Below, piece after piece: positions 8,386 through 17,037 of a stretch of DNA of 39,616 nt. The position numbers were made by a program, and so were the translations under genes. The stretch lies in contig QEVO01000011.1 of the NCBI GenBank assembly GCA_003577275.1, positions 1-39,616 of the forward strand, written 5' to 3'. The DNA is from Pseudomonadota bacterium. Its GTDB lineage: Bacteria; Pseudomonadota; Alphaproteobacteria; Sphingomonadales; Govanellaceae. A model generated the notes under the pieces. It was not told where the DNA came from. It saw only the letters and a list, made by a program, of their open reading frames with translations, and made no database searches. Each line of letters starts with the position of its first letter. The first letter of the stretch is position 1.

Positions 8386-8673
8386 ATGTCACGCAAGGAG
8401 TGGCCTCTGTACGAGGTCTTTATCAGAAGCCGTAACGGCCTTAATCACATACACGTCGGCAGCGTGCATGCGCCTGATCCCAAGATGGCGCTGGAGAATG
8501 CCCGCGACGCCTATACCCGGCGCGGCGAGGGCGTGAGCATCTGGGTGGTGGCATCGAACGCCATCACCGCCTCCGATCCCGGCGAAAAAGAGTCGCTGTT
8601 TGAGCCGCTGGCGGAGAAGGTCTATCGCCATCCCACCTTCTATGACATTCCCGATGAAGTGAAGAACATCTAA
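8386..8673 (+). CDS. paaB: Phenylacetyl-CoA epoxidase subunit PaaB
   Basis: This 95-residue protein is of normal PaaB length, with the family opening EWPLYEVFIRSRNGLNHIHVG and the ending FEPLAEKVYRHPTFYDIPDEVKNI. PaaB is a small structural subunit that bridges PaaAC heterodimers in the epoxidase complex and is required for activity. The start is supported by a purine-rich GGGAAAGGG upstream. Its TAA overlaps the ATG of paaC by one base, so the two are translationally coupled. Confidence 0.95.
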   Translation: MSRKEWPLYEVFIRSRNGLNHIHVGSVHAPDPKMALENARDAYTRRGEGVSIWVVASNAITASDPGEKESLFEPLAEKVYRHPTFYDIPDEVKNI

Positions 8674-9440
8674 TGAGCGCCGTCATCGATAAAGCCGATA
8701 TCGCATCTTACGCCATCCGCTGGGGCGATGATGCGCTGATCTTGAGCCATCGTCTGGCCGAATGGTGCGCCGATGCGCCGGAATTGGAAGAAGACATGGC
8801 GCTGATGAATCTGGCGCTCGATCTGGTGGGCCAGGCGCGCACGCTTTATACCTATGCCGGCGAATTGGAAGGACGGGGCCGCGACGAGGACGCCATCGCC
8901 TTTACCCGCGAGGAACGCGACTATAAAAACGCCCTTCTCGTCGAGCAGCCCAACGAGGATTTCGCCTACGCCGTCGCCCGACAATTTCTTTATGACGCCT
9001 TCAGTCTGCCGTTCTATCAGGCGCTGGCGTCGTCAAAGGATGCGACGCTCGCCGCCCTGGGCGAAAAGGCGGCCAAGGAAGTGCGCTACCATTTAAAGCA
9101 CAGCGCCGACTGGCTCATTCGCCTCGGTGACGGCACCGATGAAAGCCATCGCCGCATGCAAGCAGCCATCGATGAGCTGTGGACCTATACCGGCGAGCTT
9201 TTTGTCAACGATGATCTCGATCGCCGTCTCATTGCCGCCGGCATCGGCGTCGATCTCGCCGCGCTGAAAAGCGCTTGGAACGATACGGTGAGCACGGTGC
9301 TGAAGGAAGCCACCTTACAGCGCCCCGCCGACGGCTGGATGGCGACCGGCGGGCGTGAAGGACGGCACAGCGAATACATGGGTTATCTGCTGGCCGAGCT
9401 GCAATACATGCAGCGCGCCTATCCCAACATGAAGTGGTAG
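8673..9440 (+). CDS. paaC: Phenylacetyl-CoA epoxidase structural subunit PaaC
   Basis: This 255-residue ferritin-like protein pairs with PaaA as the non-catalytic partner of the core epoxidase heterodimer. The family blocks LALDLVGQARTLYTYAGELEG, VARQFLYDAF, KEVRYHLKHSADWLIRLGDGTDES and the C-terminal GREGRHSEYMGYLLAELQYMQR are all present. The length is normal. The start overlaps the paaB stop (TAATG) and paaD begins one base after its stop, as in other paa operons. Confidence 0.95.
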   Translation: MSAVIDKADIASYAIRWGDDALILSHRLAEWCADAPELEEDMALMNLALDLVGQARTLYTYAGELEGRGRDEDAIAFTREERDYKNALLVEQPNEDFAYAVARQFLYDAFSLPFYQALASSKDATLAALGEKAAKEVRYHLKHSADWLIRLGDGTDESHRRMQAAIDELWTYTGELFVNDDLDRRLIAAGIGVDLAALKSAWNDTVSTVLKEATLQRPADGWMATGGREGRHSEYMGYLLAELQYMQRAYPNMKW

Positions 9441-9441
9441 C

Positions 9442-9954
9442 ATGACCGCCGCCGTCGCCATAGCGAAGTCACGCCAGGAACAGGCCGTGTGGGCGGCGCT
9501 GGCGCAAGTCATGGACCCGGAAATCCCCGTCGTCTCGGTGGTCGATCTCGGCATCGTGCGCGGCGTTTCTATCAACGGCGATGATGTCGAGGTCAATGTC
9601 AGCCCGACCTACACCGGCTGCCCGGCGACCCAGCTCATCGAGATGGAGATCTTAGAAGCGCTCCAGCACAACGGCTACCCCAAGGCGCGGGTCAAGCGCG
9701 TGCTGTCGCCGGCCTGGACCACCGAATGGATCAGCGACGCGGGCCGCGATAAATTGCGCGCCTACGGCATCGCGCCGCCGGCGGCGGTCAAGGGCCGCGT
9801 CTCGGCGCTTCTCGGTGAAGAGCCGGACGTGGCCTGCCCGCGCTGCGGCTCCAAGAACACCCGCAAGGTGAGCGAGTTCGGCTCGACGCCGTGCAAGGCG
9901 CATTACGCCTGCGCCGATTGCCTGGAACCCTTCGATTATTTCAAATGCCTGTGA
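9442..9954 (+). CDS. paaD: PaaD, epoxidase maturation protein
   Basis: This 170-residue protein has an N-terminal MIP18/DUF59 domain (VMDPEIPVVSVVDLGIVRGV, SPTYTGCPATQLIEMEI) and a C-terminal zinc-ribbon-like tail with CPRCGS and CADC cysteine pairs, typical of PaaD. It is thought to help build the iron-sulfur or diiron centres of the epoxidase rather than belong to the mature complex. It sits between paaC and paaE in the conserved order. Confidence 0.93.
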   Translation: MTAAVAIAKSRQEQAVWAALAQVMDPEIPVVSVVDLGIVRGVSINGDDVEVNVSPTYTGCPATQLIEMEILEALQHNGYPKARVKRVLSPAWTTEWISDAGRDKLRAYGIAPPAAVKGRVSALLGEEPDVACPRCGSKNTRKVSEFGSTPCKAHYACADCLEPFDYFKCL

Positions 9955-9976
9955 AGATATAAGGACGGCTATTCCG

Positions 9977-11050
9977 ATGTCGCAGTTTCACGCCCTAAAA
10001 GTCGCCAGCGTCACTCCAGAAACCGATGACGCGGTGAGCATCGTTTTCGAGGTGCCGACGGCGCTCAAAGACACCTTCCGTTTCACCCAGGGCCAGCACC
10101 TGGTGGTGCGCGCCACCTTGAATGGCGCGGAAGTGCGGCGCACCTATTCGATCTGCGCCAGCCCCGACGACAGCGCGTTGAGAATCGCCGTCAAGCGTTT
10201 TCCCGGCGGCGTCTTTTCCAATTTCGCCAACGATCAGTTGAAGCCCGGCGACGCCATCGACGTGATGCCGCCAGTGGGACACTTCTTCACCGCCCTTGAT
10301 CCGTCGCAGGCCAAAACTTATGTCGCCTTCGCCATTGACGAAGGCATCACCCCCATTCTCTCGCTGGTCAAGACCACGCTGGCGCGCGAGCCGAAAAGCC
10401 GCTTCGTCCTGTTTTATGGCAACGAGACGGTGAACAGCATCCTGTTTCGCGAAGAGATCGAGGACTTGAAGAATTTGTACCTGGCCCGCCTCAGCCTATT
10501 TCATATTTTAAGCTGCGAGGAGCAAGAGGTGGACATACTCAATGGCCGTCTCGATGGCGAGAAAGCACGCGCGCTGGCGCAGGCGTTCTGCCCCGCCGAA
10601 GTCATCGACGAGGTCTTCATCTGCTGCCCGCAGGACGTCACCAACGATATCATCAGCGCGCTTGGCGACCTGGGCGTCGCCAAAAACCATCTCCACTTCG
10701 AACTGTTCCATACTGCCGCCCTGGCTGAAAAAGCGCCCCTGCCGGCAAAAAAGGAAACCCGAGAAAACGCCGCGCATGTCACCTTGACCTTGAACGGCCG
10801 CAAGACCGAATTCGACATGCCGCTTGATGGCACGAGCGTGCTGGCGGCGGCGCGCGATCGCGACATCGATGCGCCGTTCTCCTGCCGCGACGGCGTGTGC
10901 GGCACCTGCCGCGCCAAGCTCATCGAAGGCAAGGTCGACATGGCGGTCAACTACGCCCTGGAAGAAGAAGACTTGGCGGCGGGCTTCGTGCTCACCTGCC
11001 AGGCGCGTCCGCTCACCGACAAGATCGTCATCGACTACGATCAGGCGTAA
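9977..11050 (+). CDS. paaE: PaaE, epoxidase reductase with altered nucleotide-binding motifs
   Basis: This 357-residue protein is a class IA-type oxidoreductase: an FAD domain (RRTYSIC at 54-60, GGVFSNFA), a nicotinamide-nucleotide domain and a C-terminal plant-type 2Fe-2S ferredoxin domain (Cys303, 308, 311 and 341). PaaE normally passes electrons from NADPH to the PaaA diiron site. The flavin and iron-sulfur motifs look intact, but three usually conserved nucleotide motifs differ: GSGITP reads DEGITP (121-126), GNR reads GNE (148-150) and CGP reads CCP (216-218). NADPH binding may be weakened or changed. It follows paaD by 22 bases and ends the operon, before a hairpin at 11068-11092. Confidence 0.92.
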   Translation: MSQFHALKVASVTPETDDAVSIVFEVPTALKDTFRFTQGQHLVVRATLNGAEVRRTYSICASPDDSALRIAVKRFPGGVFSNFANDQLKPGDAIDVMPPVGHFFTALDPSQAKTYVAFAIDEGITPILSLVKTTLAREPKSRFVLFYGNETVNSILFREEIEDLKNLYLARLSLFHILSCEEQEVDILNGRLDGEKARALAQAFCPAEVIDEVFICCPQDVTNDIISALGDLGVAKNHLHFELFHTAALAEKAPLPAKKETRENAAHVTLTLNGRKTEFDMPLDGTSVLAAARDRDIDAPFSCRDGVCGTCRAKLIEGKVDMAVNYALEEEDLAAGFVLTCQARPLTDKIVIDYDQA

Positions 11051-11067
11051 GAGCCGTGGTCGGTAGG

Positions 11068-11092
11068 GTGGGTCAAGCGCCAGCAGACCCAC
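11068..11092. repeat. Hairpin GTGGGTC-N11-GACCCAC (REP-like or terminator)
   Basis: A 7-bp perfect inverted repeat with an 11-base loop lies in the 77-base gap between the convergent paaE and mnmC genes. It has no clear T-run on either side, so an intrinsic terminator is uncertain. The wording (GGTAGGGTGGGTCAAGCG...AGACCCAC) resembles intergenic repeat families scattered through many proteobacterial genomes. Confidence 0.5.
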
Positions 11093-11127
11093 AATAATAC
11101 GCTCAAAGATCGCGGCTTCGCTTACGC

Positions 11128-13080
11128 TTAACCCGCGCTACGCTTGACCTCCCGCACCCAGAACCGCGCCGGGTGGAAGGCATCCATAGCGGCGCGCTCC
11201 AGCGGCATCGGCAGCCCTGAGACTTGCGCCGCCAGCGCTTCCGCCAGCAACGGCGCGGTCAAGAAGCCGCGCGCGCCCAGCCCGGTCATGATATAAAGCC
11301 CCGGCCGATAGCGCGCCGAGGGGTATGGCCCACGCTTGCCCTGCCGCAAGCCCGCGTAAGAAGCCGCATAATGATCCATGTCGGGAACGCCGCCTAGGAT
11401 CGCCAGATGGTCGGTGGTGGTGGCGCGCACCTGGGCGCGGCCTTTGAGCGTCGCCGGGTCGGGCAGCGTCAGATGGGGCAGCGCTTTGCCCAACGCCCGC
11501 AGGTTGCGCGCGGCGGCGTCGCCTTTCAGCGAGACCGGATTATCGGGCGAGACCACATCGAAAGTGGCGCCTAGCACGTGCGCTTTTCCTCCCTCGACAT
11601 CGACCGCCGGCGTCAAATAGCCGTTGAACATCAAGACCGCGCGCAGATCGGCAATGCCGGCGAACGGCGGCAGGAAGGTGATCTCGCCGGCCCGGGCCTG
11701 AAACGCGAAGGGCAACGGGGCCAAGCGCGCCGTGGCCAGCGCCGCCGCCATCACCACGACCTCCGCCCGATCCACTTCAGCGCCTGACGGATCAAGAAGC
11801 GTCCAGCCGCCGTCGATTTCACGTAGCGCGGCAATCTCGGAGCGGCGGCGCACCTCCACCTTCGTCGTCGCCTGCGCGGCCAAGGCCTTAGGCCGCGCCA
11901 GCCCGGCGTGGGGCAGATGGAGCGCCGGCTGATCCAGCGCTATCCCCGCCGCCGCCGCGGCGTCCGCCGCATCCAGATAGCGCAGATGGTCGGCCGGCAA
12001 CAGCCGGTCCGCCGCCAGGAGCGCGCCCTGCTGCCGCGCCGCCTCATCGCCCAACAGTCGCACAATGCCGCAGGGTTGCCACACTTGCGGCCCCCACCCG
12101 CCATAACGCCGCAACAGGTGAAGATAGGCGGCGACATGCGTGCGCGCCACGGCGTTGCCGCCGCGGTCAAGCCATGGCTCCACCACCGCCGCCGGATTGC
12201 CCGAAGCCGCCGCTGCCACATCGTCCGCCGCCTCGTGGAGCGTCACCTGCCGCCCCAGATCGGCCAGCGCCGAAGCCGCCATCAGGCCGGCGATGCCGCC
12301 GCCGATCACCGCCACCTTGCCGCTCAGCGACGGCGGCGGCGCGAACCACGGCCGGGGATCGCGGGTAGCGGATGGACCCTGAAAGAGCGACCGCAGGCAT
12401 TCGCGCTTTGGTCCGAAGCCCGGCGCCTTTTCCACCGCAAAGCCGTGGGCAATGAGCCGCCGCCGGACCTCGCCCGCCACCGTGAAGGAGGCCAGCCGCG
12501 CAGTGGGCGCCGACAGGCGGGCGATCTCAGCCATCACCTCGTCGCGCCACATCTCGGGGTTGCGGTCGGGAGCAAAGCCATCGAGATACCAGGCGTCAAC
12601 TCGGGCGCTGAGCTCCGCCAAGGCGGCGGCCGCCTCGCCGAACAGCAACGTCAGCCGCACCCGGCCGTTGTCGAAGGACAAGGGATGAAACCCCGCCACC
12701 GGCGGCGGATAAGCATCGATGAGCGCCGATGTTAACGGCGCCAGCTCGCGCCAGGGCGCCAAGGCGCGGGCAAGATCGGCGCGGGACAGGGGATAGCCTT
12801 CGACGCTGATCACGTGCAGAAAGCTTCCCGGCGCGGCGGTGCGCCGCCACAGATCCCAGGTGGCGAGGAAATTAAGCCCAGCGCCAAAGCCGGTCTCGGC
12901 GATCACCGTATGCTGCCGATCGGCCCACAGATCAGGCGCGCCGACGCCGCCTAAAAACACGTGGCGGGCTTCCGTTAAGCCGCTTTCGGAATGAAAGTAG
13001 ACGTCGCCGAAGGCCAGCGCGCGGGGAGTCGCGCCATCAAACGTCACGGCGGCAGGCGATAAGTTATATGGCTCGGTCAC
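11128..13080 (-). CDS. mnmC: Bifunctional tRNA U34 modification enzyme MnmC
   Basis: This 650-residue fusion protein carries an N-terminal SAM-dependent methyltransferase domain (AETGFGAGLNFLATWDLW, about 61-78; WYLDGFAPDRNPEMW near 164-178) and a C-terminal FAD-dependent oxidoreductase domain starting at VAVIGGGIAGLMAAS (GGGIAG 260-265). MnmC converts cmnm5U34 to nm5U34 and then mnm5U34 in the wobble position of several tRNAs. Both domains look complete. The start is a GTG at 13080 and translates as MTEPYNLSPAAVTFDG, usual for the family. It is a housekeeping gene, apparently monocistronic. Confidence 0.93.
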   Translation of the reverse strand: MTEPYNLSPAAVTFDGATPRALAFGDVYFHSESGLTEARHVFLGGVGAPDLWADRQHTVIAETGFGAGLNFLATWDLWRRTAAPGSFLHVISVEGYPLSRADLARALAPWRELAPLTSALIDAYPPPVAGFHPLSFDNGRVRLTLLFGEAAAALAELSARVDAWYLDGFAPDRNPEMWRDEVMAEIARLSAPTARLASFTVAGEVRRRLIAHGFAVEKAPGFGPKRECLRSLFQGPSATRDPRPWFAPPPSLSGKVAVIGGGIAGLMAASALADLGRQVTLHEAADDVAAAASGNPAAVVEPWLDRGGNAVARTHVAAYLHLLRRYGGWGPQVWQPCGIVRLLGDEAARQQGALLAADRLLPADHLRYLDAADAAAAAGIALDQPALHLPHAGLARPKALAAQATTKVEVRRRSEIAALREIDGGWTLLDPSGAEVDRAEVVVMAAALATARLAPLPFAFQARAGEITFLPPFAGIADLRAVLMFNGYLTPAVDVEGGKAHVLGATFDVVSPDNPVSLKGDAAARNLRALGKALPHLTLPDPATLKGRAQVRATTTDHLAILGGVPDMDHYAASYAGLRQGKRGPYPSARYRPGLYIMTGLGARGFLTAPLLAEALAAQVSGLPMPLERAAMDAFHPARFWVREVKRSAG

Positions 13081-13125
13081 GGGCGCGCTATACGTTCTTG
13101 ATACATGTCGGCGACGACCATAGCC

Positions 13126-13156
13126 AAAAAAAGGGCCGGGGGATATCCCGGCCCTT
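13126..13156 (-). terminator. Rho-independent terminator of the TonB receptor gene
   Basis: A 10-bp stem AAGGGCCGGG (13131-13140) pairs with CCCGGCCCTT (13147-13156) around a 6-base loop. Read on the minus strand, it is followed by a run of T (plus-strand A-run 13126-13132) and lies 24 bases past the receptor stop codon. Confidence 0.85.
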
Positions 13157-13179
13157 AAGATATGCGCAGGGGAAAGAGG

Positions 13180-15483
13180 TTAGAATCGGAAGGTGACGTC
13201 CGCGCCCCAGGTACGCGGCGTTGCCTTGGTTACGAAGTTGAATACGGTCACGTTGGGCACCACCAGCACCACGCCGTCGGCATTGTAGTTTTCATCAAAC
13301 AGGTTGCGCGCCCACAGCGTGAAGCTCCAATTTTCAGCATCCAGACCAATGCGCGCATCCACCAGATCGATCGGCTTGCGCTTGGTGCCCGGCGTATTGA
13401 GCGTATCGAAATAAATCGGGCCGGTGCGGAAATAGTCCACCCGCGTCACCATGTCCATGCCATTGCCCAAGGGATAGACGTATTGCATGCCAACGTTGGC
13501 GTTGTATTCCGGCGTGAACGGCATGGTGTTGCCAACGGTTTGCGGCGCTTCATTATTGCGCTTGATCTCCGAGTCGATGTAGCCAAAGCCGCCATAGAAC
13601 GTCCAGCCTTCGTCCAATCGCGCCATGAAGTCGAATTCAAAGCCCCAGATTTCGTTCTTGTCGACGATGGATATCACCCGTGACAGGGAGAAGGGAAAGA
13701 ACTGGAAGTAGTGGGCATTGTTTACTTCCGTGTAGAACGCTGCGCCGTTCACGGACAGTTTGCGGTCCATCAGGCTGGACTTGAAACCGATCTCGGCGGA
13801 TTTCGACGTTTCCTTATCAAATTCATCCTGCACCGTGGTGTCGGTGATGCCGTCGATATTGATGATGTTATCGCGGCTGCCCAGTGGATTAAAGCCGCCG
13901 GAGCGAAAGCCTTCCCCATAGGTTGCATAGATCGAGACATCATCATTCGGTAAGTATCTGAGCGAGACGCGCGGTTGAAAATCCGAGAAATCATTTTTGC
14001 GCACCAGCCCTGAATCACCGGGATTATTGGTGAACTCAGGCGGCGTCAAATTGGTGGTTTCGCGTTTTTCCTTGTCCCAGCGCACGGCAACGGACGCTTC
14101 CAGTTGTTCCGTCACGTCATAGGCCAACTGACCAAATAGCGAATAGGCTTTGTTGTCATTATCCGTCCAGGTCACCGCCACGGCGGGATTCTCGCTGGTG
14201 GGGCCAGGAGCCGGCTCCGGCACCACGACGCCATTGCCGGTATCAATGGCGCGGTTCAACACCACTTCCCGGCTAAAGTCGATGTAATAAGCGCCGACGA
14301 TGTAGCGCAGCGCGCGATCATCGGGCGACGTGAAGCGAATTTCGAAGCTGGTGTCCTTTTGATTTCTTTCCTGATATTGCGTGCCGTCGCGAGGCGTTGG
14401 ACCATAGCCTTCAAACAAACTGGGGTCGGTGAAGAAATCGCCGGGCGTTGGGTCGGGATAAAGACCGAACAGCGCCAAATCCACGGCGCCCTCGCCGCCC
14501 ATGTTTTCATCCAGTTTGTGATAGGCGCCGGTCAAGGTCAGCGTGCCGTAATCGCTGGTCCAATCCATCTTGATGGTGGCGTCATAGCGCTTCTGATTGT
14601 TGAAGGAGCGCACGTTGGCGGAAAACGGGATGGACGTATCATTAATGTCAACGCCGGTCTCGAAGCCCGGCGTGCCGCCGGTCTGATTGTTGAAGTTGAA
14701 GGCGTGGCCGTCCACATCGGCATAACCGGCCGTAATATCGAATTCCACCGATTCGGAGGCGGCGATCACCACCCGGCCGCGGACGATGGCTTCCTGGAAC
14801 GGATCTTCCTCGTCATCGAGCGTGATGTTTTTGTAATAGCCCTGGCGGTCGACATACGACCCGGTGATACGGGCAAACACCTTGTCTTCCACAACCGGGC
14901 CGCTGACATAGCCGGAGAGCTTATATTCCTCGCCTTCCACTTCGTAGCCGCCCTTGAGCATGCCTTCAAAAGTGTTGGAGGGCTTCTTGGTGGTGACCAA
15001 GATGGCGCCGCCGATGGCGTTGCGGCCGTAAATAGAGCCGATCGGACCTTTGATGATTTCGATCTGCTGAATGTCGATGAATTCCTGGTTAAAGGCATTG
15101 GGATTTGGCACCAGCACGCCATCCAGTACATAAGCGAAGGGCGGTTCCGTGTCGCGCGGCTGAATGACGCCGCGGATATGCACCTGGCTTTCGCCGATAT
15201 TGGTGGTCTGTATGAAATGCACGTTGGGGGTAAGGGCGATGAAATTTTCCGCCCGCTCGATGCCGGCGCGTTCGATGGTGGCGGCGTTGAAGGCGTTCAC
15301 GGCCATCGGCACGTCCTGCAAGGTTTCCGACCGCCGGCGGGAGGTGACGAGGATTTCTTCAATCGGCGCGGCCGTGGTTTCAGCCGCAACCGCCGCCGGC
15401 GGCAAAGCCTCTATGGCCGATACCGCCACCACGCTGACGGTGGCCAACAGCAACGAAGACTGGCGACGCTTCTGGATACGCAT
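13180..15483 (-). CDS. TonB-dependent outer-membrane receptor
   Basis: This 767-residue receptor has a signal peptide (MRIQKRRQSSLLLATVSVVA, probable cleavage after AVA), a TonB-box-like EEILVTS, a plug domain (DVPMAVNAFNAATIERAG to GRNAIGGAILVTTKKP) and a large beta-barrel ending in the aromatic terminus TFRF. It imports a ligand across the outer membrane using TonB energy. The start at 15483 is supported by GGAGG 9 bases upstream; the frame extends to 15528 without support. It is divergent from the GntR regulator, and a TTGTATACAT palindrome in the shared region suggests regulation with the nearby catabolic genes. The ligand is not evident, and similarity to siderophore receptors does not prove iron uptake. 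Confidence 0.9.
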   Translation of the reverse strand: MRIQKRRQSSLLLATVSVVAVSAIEALPPAAVAAETTAAPIEEILVTSRRRSETLQDVPMAVNAFNAATIERAGIERAENFIALTPNVHFIQTTNIGESQVHIRGVIQPRDTEPPFAYVLDGVLVPNPNAFNQEFIDIQQIEIIKGPIGSIYGRNAIGGAILVTTKKPSNTFEGMLKGGYEVEGEEYKLSGYVSGPVVEDKVFARITGSYVDRQGYYKNITLDDEEDPFQEAIVRGRVVIAASESVEFDITAGYADVDGHAFNFNNQTGGTPGFETGVDINDTSIPFSANVRSFNNQKRYDATIKMDWTSDYGTLTLTGAYHKLDENMGGEGAVDLALFGLYPDPTPGDFFTDPSLFEGYGPTPRDGTQYQERNQKDTSFEIRFTSPDDRALRYIVGAYYIDFSREVVLNRAIDTGNGVVVPEPAPGPTSENPAVAVTWTDNDNKAYSLFGQLAYDVTEQLEASVAVRWDKEKRETTNLTPPEFTNNPGDSGLVRKNDFSDFQPRVSLRYLPNDDVSIYATYGEGFRSGGFNPLGSRDNIINIDGITDTTVQDEFDKETSKSAEIGFKSSLMDRKLSVNGAAFYTEVNNAHYFQFFPFSLSRVISIVDKNEIWGFEFDFMARLDEGWTFYGGFGYIDSEIKRNNEAPQTVGNTMPFTPEYNANVGMQYVYPLGNGMDMVTRVDYFRTGPIYFDTLNTPGTKRKPIDLVDARIGLDAENWSFTLWARNLFDENYNADGVVLVVPNVTVFNFVTKATPRTWGADVTFRF

Positions 15484-15625
15484 GGCTGATTTCCTCCAAT
15501 AGTCGAGCGGGACGCGCTCCCGCGTCATGGTTCACTTGGGGCCCTGACCCCTCCCCCTTCTTGACAAGGCTTGCCGGGGGATTGTTAGTTATCTCGGACG
15601 CTCTTTGTGGCCTGGACGGTATTTA

Positions 15626-15635
15626 TTGTATACAT
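15626..15635. promoter_or_regulatory. Candidate GntR operator TTGTATACAT
   Basis: The core TGTATACA (15627-15634) is a perfect palindrome in the 235-base region between the divergent TonB receptor and GntR genes. The same core occurs twice upstream of the CoA-transferase and HMG-CoA-lyase-like genes. VanR/FadR-type GntR proteins bind short palindromes of this kind. A weaker look-alike, TTGTATTCTA, lies at 15669-15678. Assignment to this regulator is inferred. Confidence 0.55.
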
Positions 15636-15718
15636 TTAGAGCATCGTCAAGCATCTGTTTGATAGAGTTTGTATTCTAAAATGAAAAAATTGGGGTTGTC
15701 GTACAAGGAGCTGCCGCA

Positions 15719-16405
15719 GTGTCCAAAGCGTCTCAGAAAGCTTACGATGAAGTTCGGCGCCGCATTCTCTCGGGGGACTTCCCTGAGGGATCCCATCTGA
15801 AAGAAGAAGAGCTGGCGGACATCTGCGGCGTCAGCCGCACCCCGATCCGGGATGCGCTGCGCAAGCTGGCGGCTGATTATTATGTGCGGATCGTTCCCAA
15901 CCACGGCACCTTCGTCTCCCGTTGGTCAGGGGAGGAAATCAGCGATATTTTCGTCCTGCGCGCCATGCTGGAGGGCTATGCGGCGCGGCTGGCGGCGCGC
16001 CGCGCCAAGAACCAGGAGCTGGCGGAAATGCAGTCCGCCTGCGAGCAGATAGATGTCCTGCTGGGCAAGCCCAATACCTTTGATAAAGAAGGTTTTTTTG
16101 CCGCGAATAAGCGCTATCACATGGCCTTGCGGGCGGCCGCCGGCAGCGATCGCCTGGCCTCCACCTTAACCCGGCTTGTCGAACAGCCAGTGGTCATGCG
16201 CACCGTGATTTCATACGCCATGGAAGATTTTATCCGCTCCAACGCCCACCATTGGGAAATACTTGAGGCGCTACGGGAAGGCGACGGCGCCTGGGCGGAG
16301 GCCGCCATGCGCGGCCATATCCACGCCGCCTATCACGTCTATCGCCGCGCTTATGGGCTAAGTGACCACAGCGAGCAGGCGGCCAAGGACATCCTAACCC
16401 TTTAG
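15719..16405 (+). CDS. GntR-family transcriptional regulator, FCD ligand domain
   Basis: This 228-residue protein has an N-terminal winged helix-turn-helix (AYDEVRRRILSGDFPEGS, EEELADICGVSRTPIRDALR) and an all-helical FCD domain (about 90-220). Possible metal- or ligand-binding His residues are in NKRYHMALR, HHWEILEAL and GHIHAAYH. It is probably a ligand-released repressor. The GTG start at 15719 has AAGGAG 8 bases upstream. It lies between the TonB receptor (divergent) and the amidohydrolase/CoA-transferase pair (convergent), and overlaps the amidohydrolase 3' end by 12 bases. The effector is probably a substrate or CoA thioester of the adjacent pathway, but is unknown. Confidence 0.9.
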   Translation: MSKASQKAYDEVRRRILSGDFPEGSHLKEEELADICGVSRTPIRDALRKLAADYYVRIVPNHGTFVSRWSGEEISDIFVLRAMLEGYAARLAARRAKNQELAEMQSACEQIDVLLGKPNTFDKEGFFAANKRYHMALRAAAGSDRLASTLTRLVEQPVVMRTVISYAMEDFIRSNAHHWEILEALREGDGAWAEAAMRGHIHAAYHVYRRAYGLSDHSEQAAKDILTL

Positions 16406-17035
16406 GGAGCGTAAGTACGCCAAGGCCGCCGCCTCGCTGACCACATCAGCATACTTTGCCGCCAGATCAAACAGATTGGCCTCATGCACGGCGGCATTGC
16501 GGTCGCCGCACGCCTCGCGCACCACGATGGGGATAAAACCATGCTGCAGGGCGTCCAGCGCGCTGGCGCGCACGCAGCCCGATGTGGAATAGCCGCCGAT
16601 CAGAACGCTATCCCGGCCCATGGCGGTCAAGGTAGCCGCCAACGAGGTGCCAAAGAAGGCGCTGGCATACTGCTTGGTCACCACCAGGTCGTCGCTGGCC
16701 GGGCGCAGGGAGGGTGGGAATTCGGCCCAAGGTCCGCCTCGGTCAAATACCCTTAATGCTTTGATTTTTCGGTAGAAATGGCCGCCATCAGCGCCGCCGG
16801 GCGTATAGACTACGTTGGTGAAAATCACGGGCGCGTCGGCTCTCCTGGCGGCAACGTAGAGACGTTCCATGGCCGCCAATGCGCTCTCCGCACCGGCATA
16901 GAGCGGCGAGGCGGGATCCAGATAGGCCAGCACCGCATCCACCAGCAGCAAGGCCGGACGGCGGCCAAATCCCAAGTCTTCGCCGAATCCGGCCTGGCGA
17001 TAATCCTCGTCCCTGTCCGTTGGACGCTGGGCCAC
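16394..17035 (-). CDS. Isochorismatase-family cysteine amidohydrolase
   Basis: This 213-residue protein carries the isochorismatase-like hydrolase fold with a full catalytic triad: Asp33 in LLLVDAV, Lys121 in VVTKQYASAFFGT and Cys154 in GGYSTSGCVRASALDAL. The TSGCVRA wording and FYRKIKALRVFDRGG are typical of members such as N-carbamoylsarcosine amidase and maleamate amidase, which release ammonia from carbamoyl or amide groups. It begins 2 bases after the CoA-transferase stop, so the two form an operon. With an ATP-dependent hydantoinase pair nearby, a role in hydrolysing a ring-opened amide or carbamoyl product is plausible. The substrate cannot be decided from sequence. Confidence 0.87.
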   Translation of the reverse strand: MAQRPTDRDEDYRQAGFGEDLGFGRRPALLLVDAVLAYLDPASPLYAGAESALAAMERLYVAARRADAPVIFTNVVYTPGGADGGHFYRKIKALRVFDRGGPWAEFPPSLRPASDDLVVTKQYASAFFGTSLAATLTAMGRDSVLIGGYSTSGCVRASALDALQHGFIPIVVREACGDRNAAVHEANLFDLAAKYADVVSEAAALAYLRSLKG

Positions 17036-17037
17036 CG

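Noticed and set aside
11908..12735. 275-codon plus-strand frame inside mnmC
   Set aside because: Antisense shadow of the MnmC coding sequence with an Arg/His-rich composition.
14359..15489. 376-codon plus-strand frame opposite the TonB receptor
   Set aside because: Antisense to a receptor with signal peptide, plug and barrel; no supporting ribosome site or family similarity.
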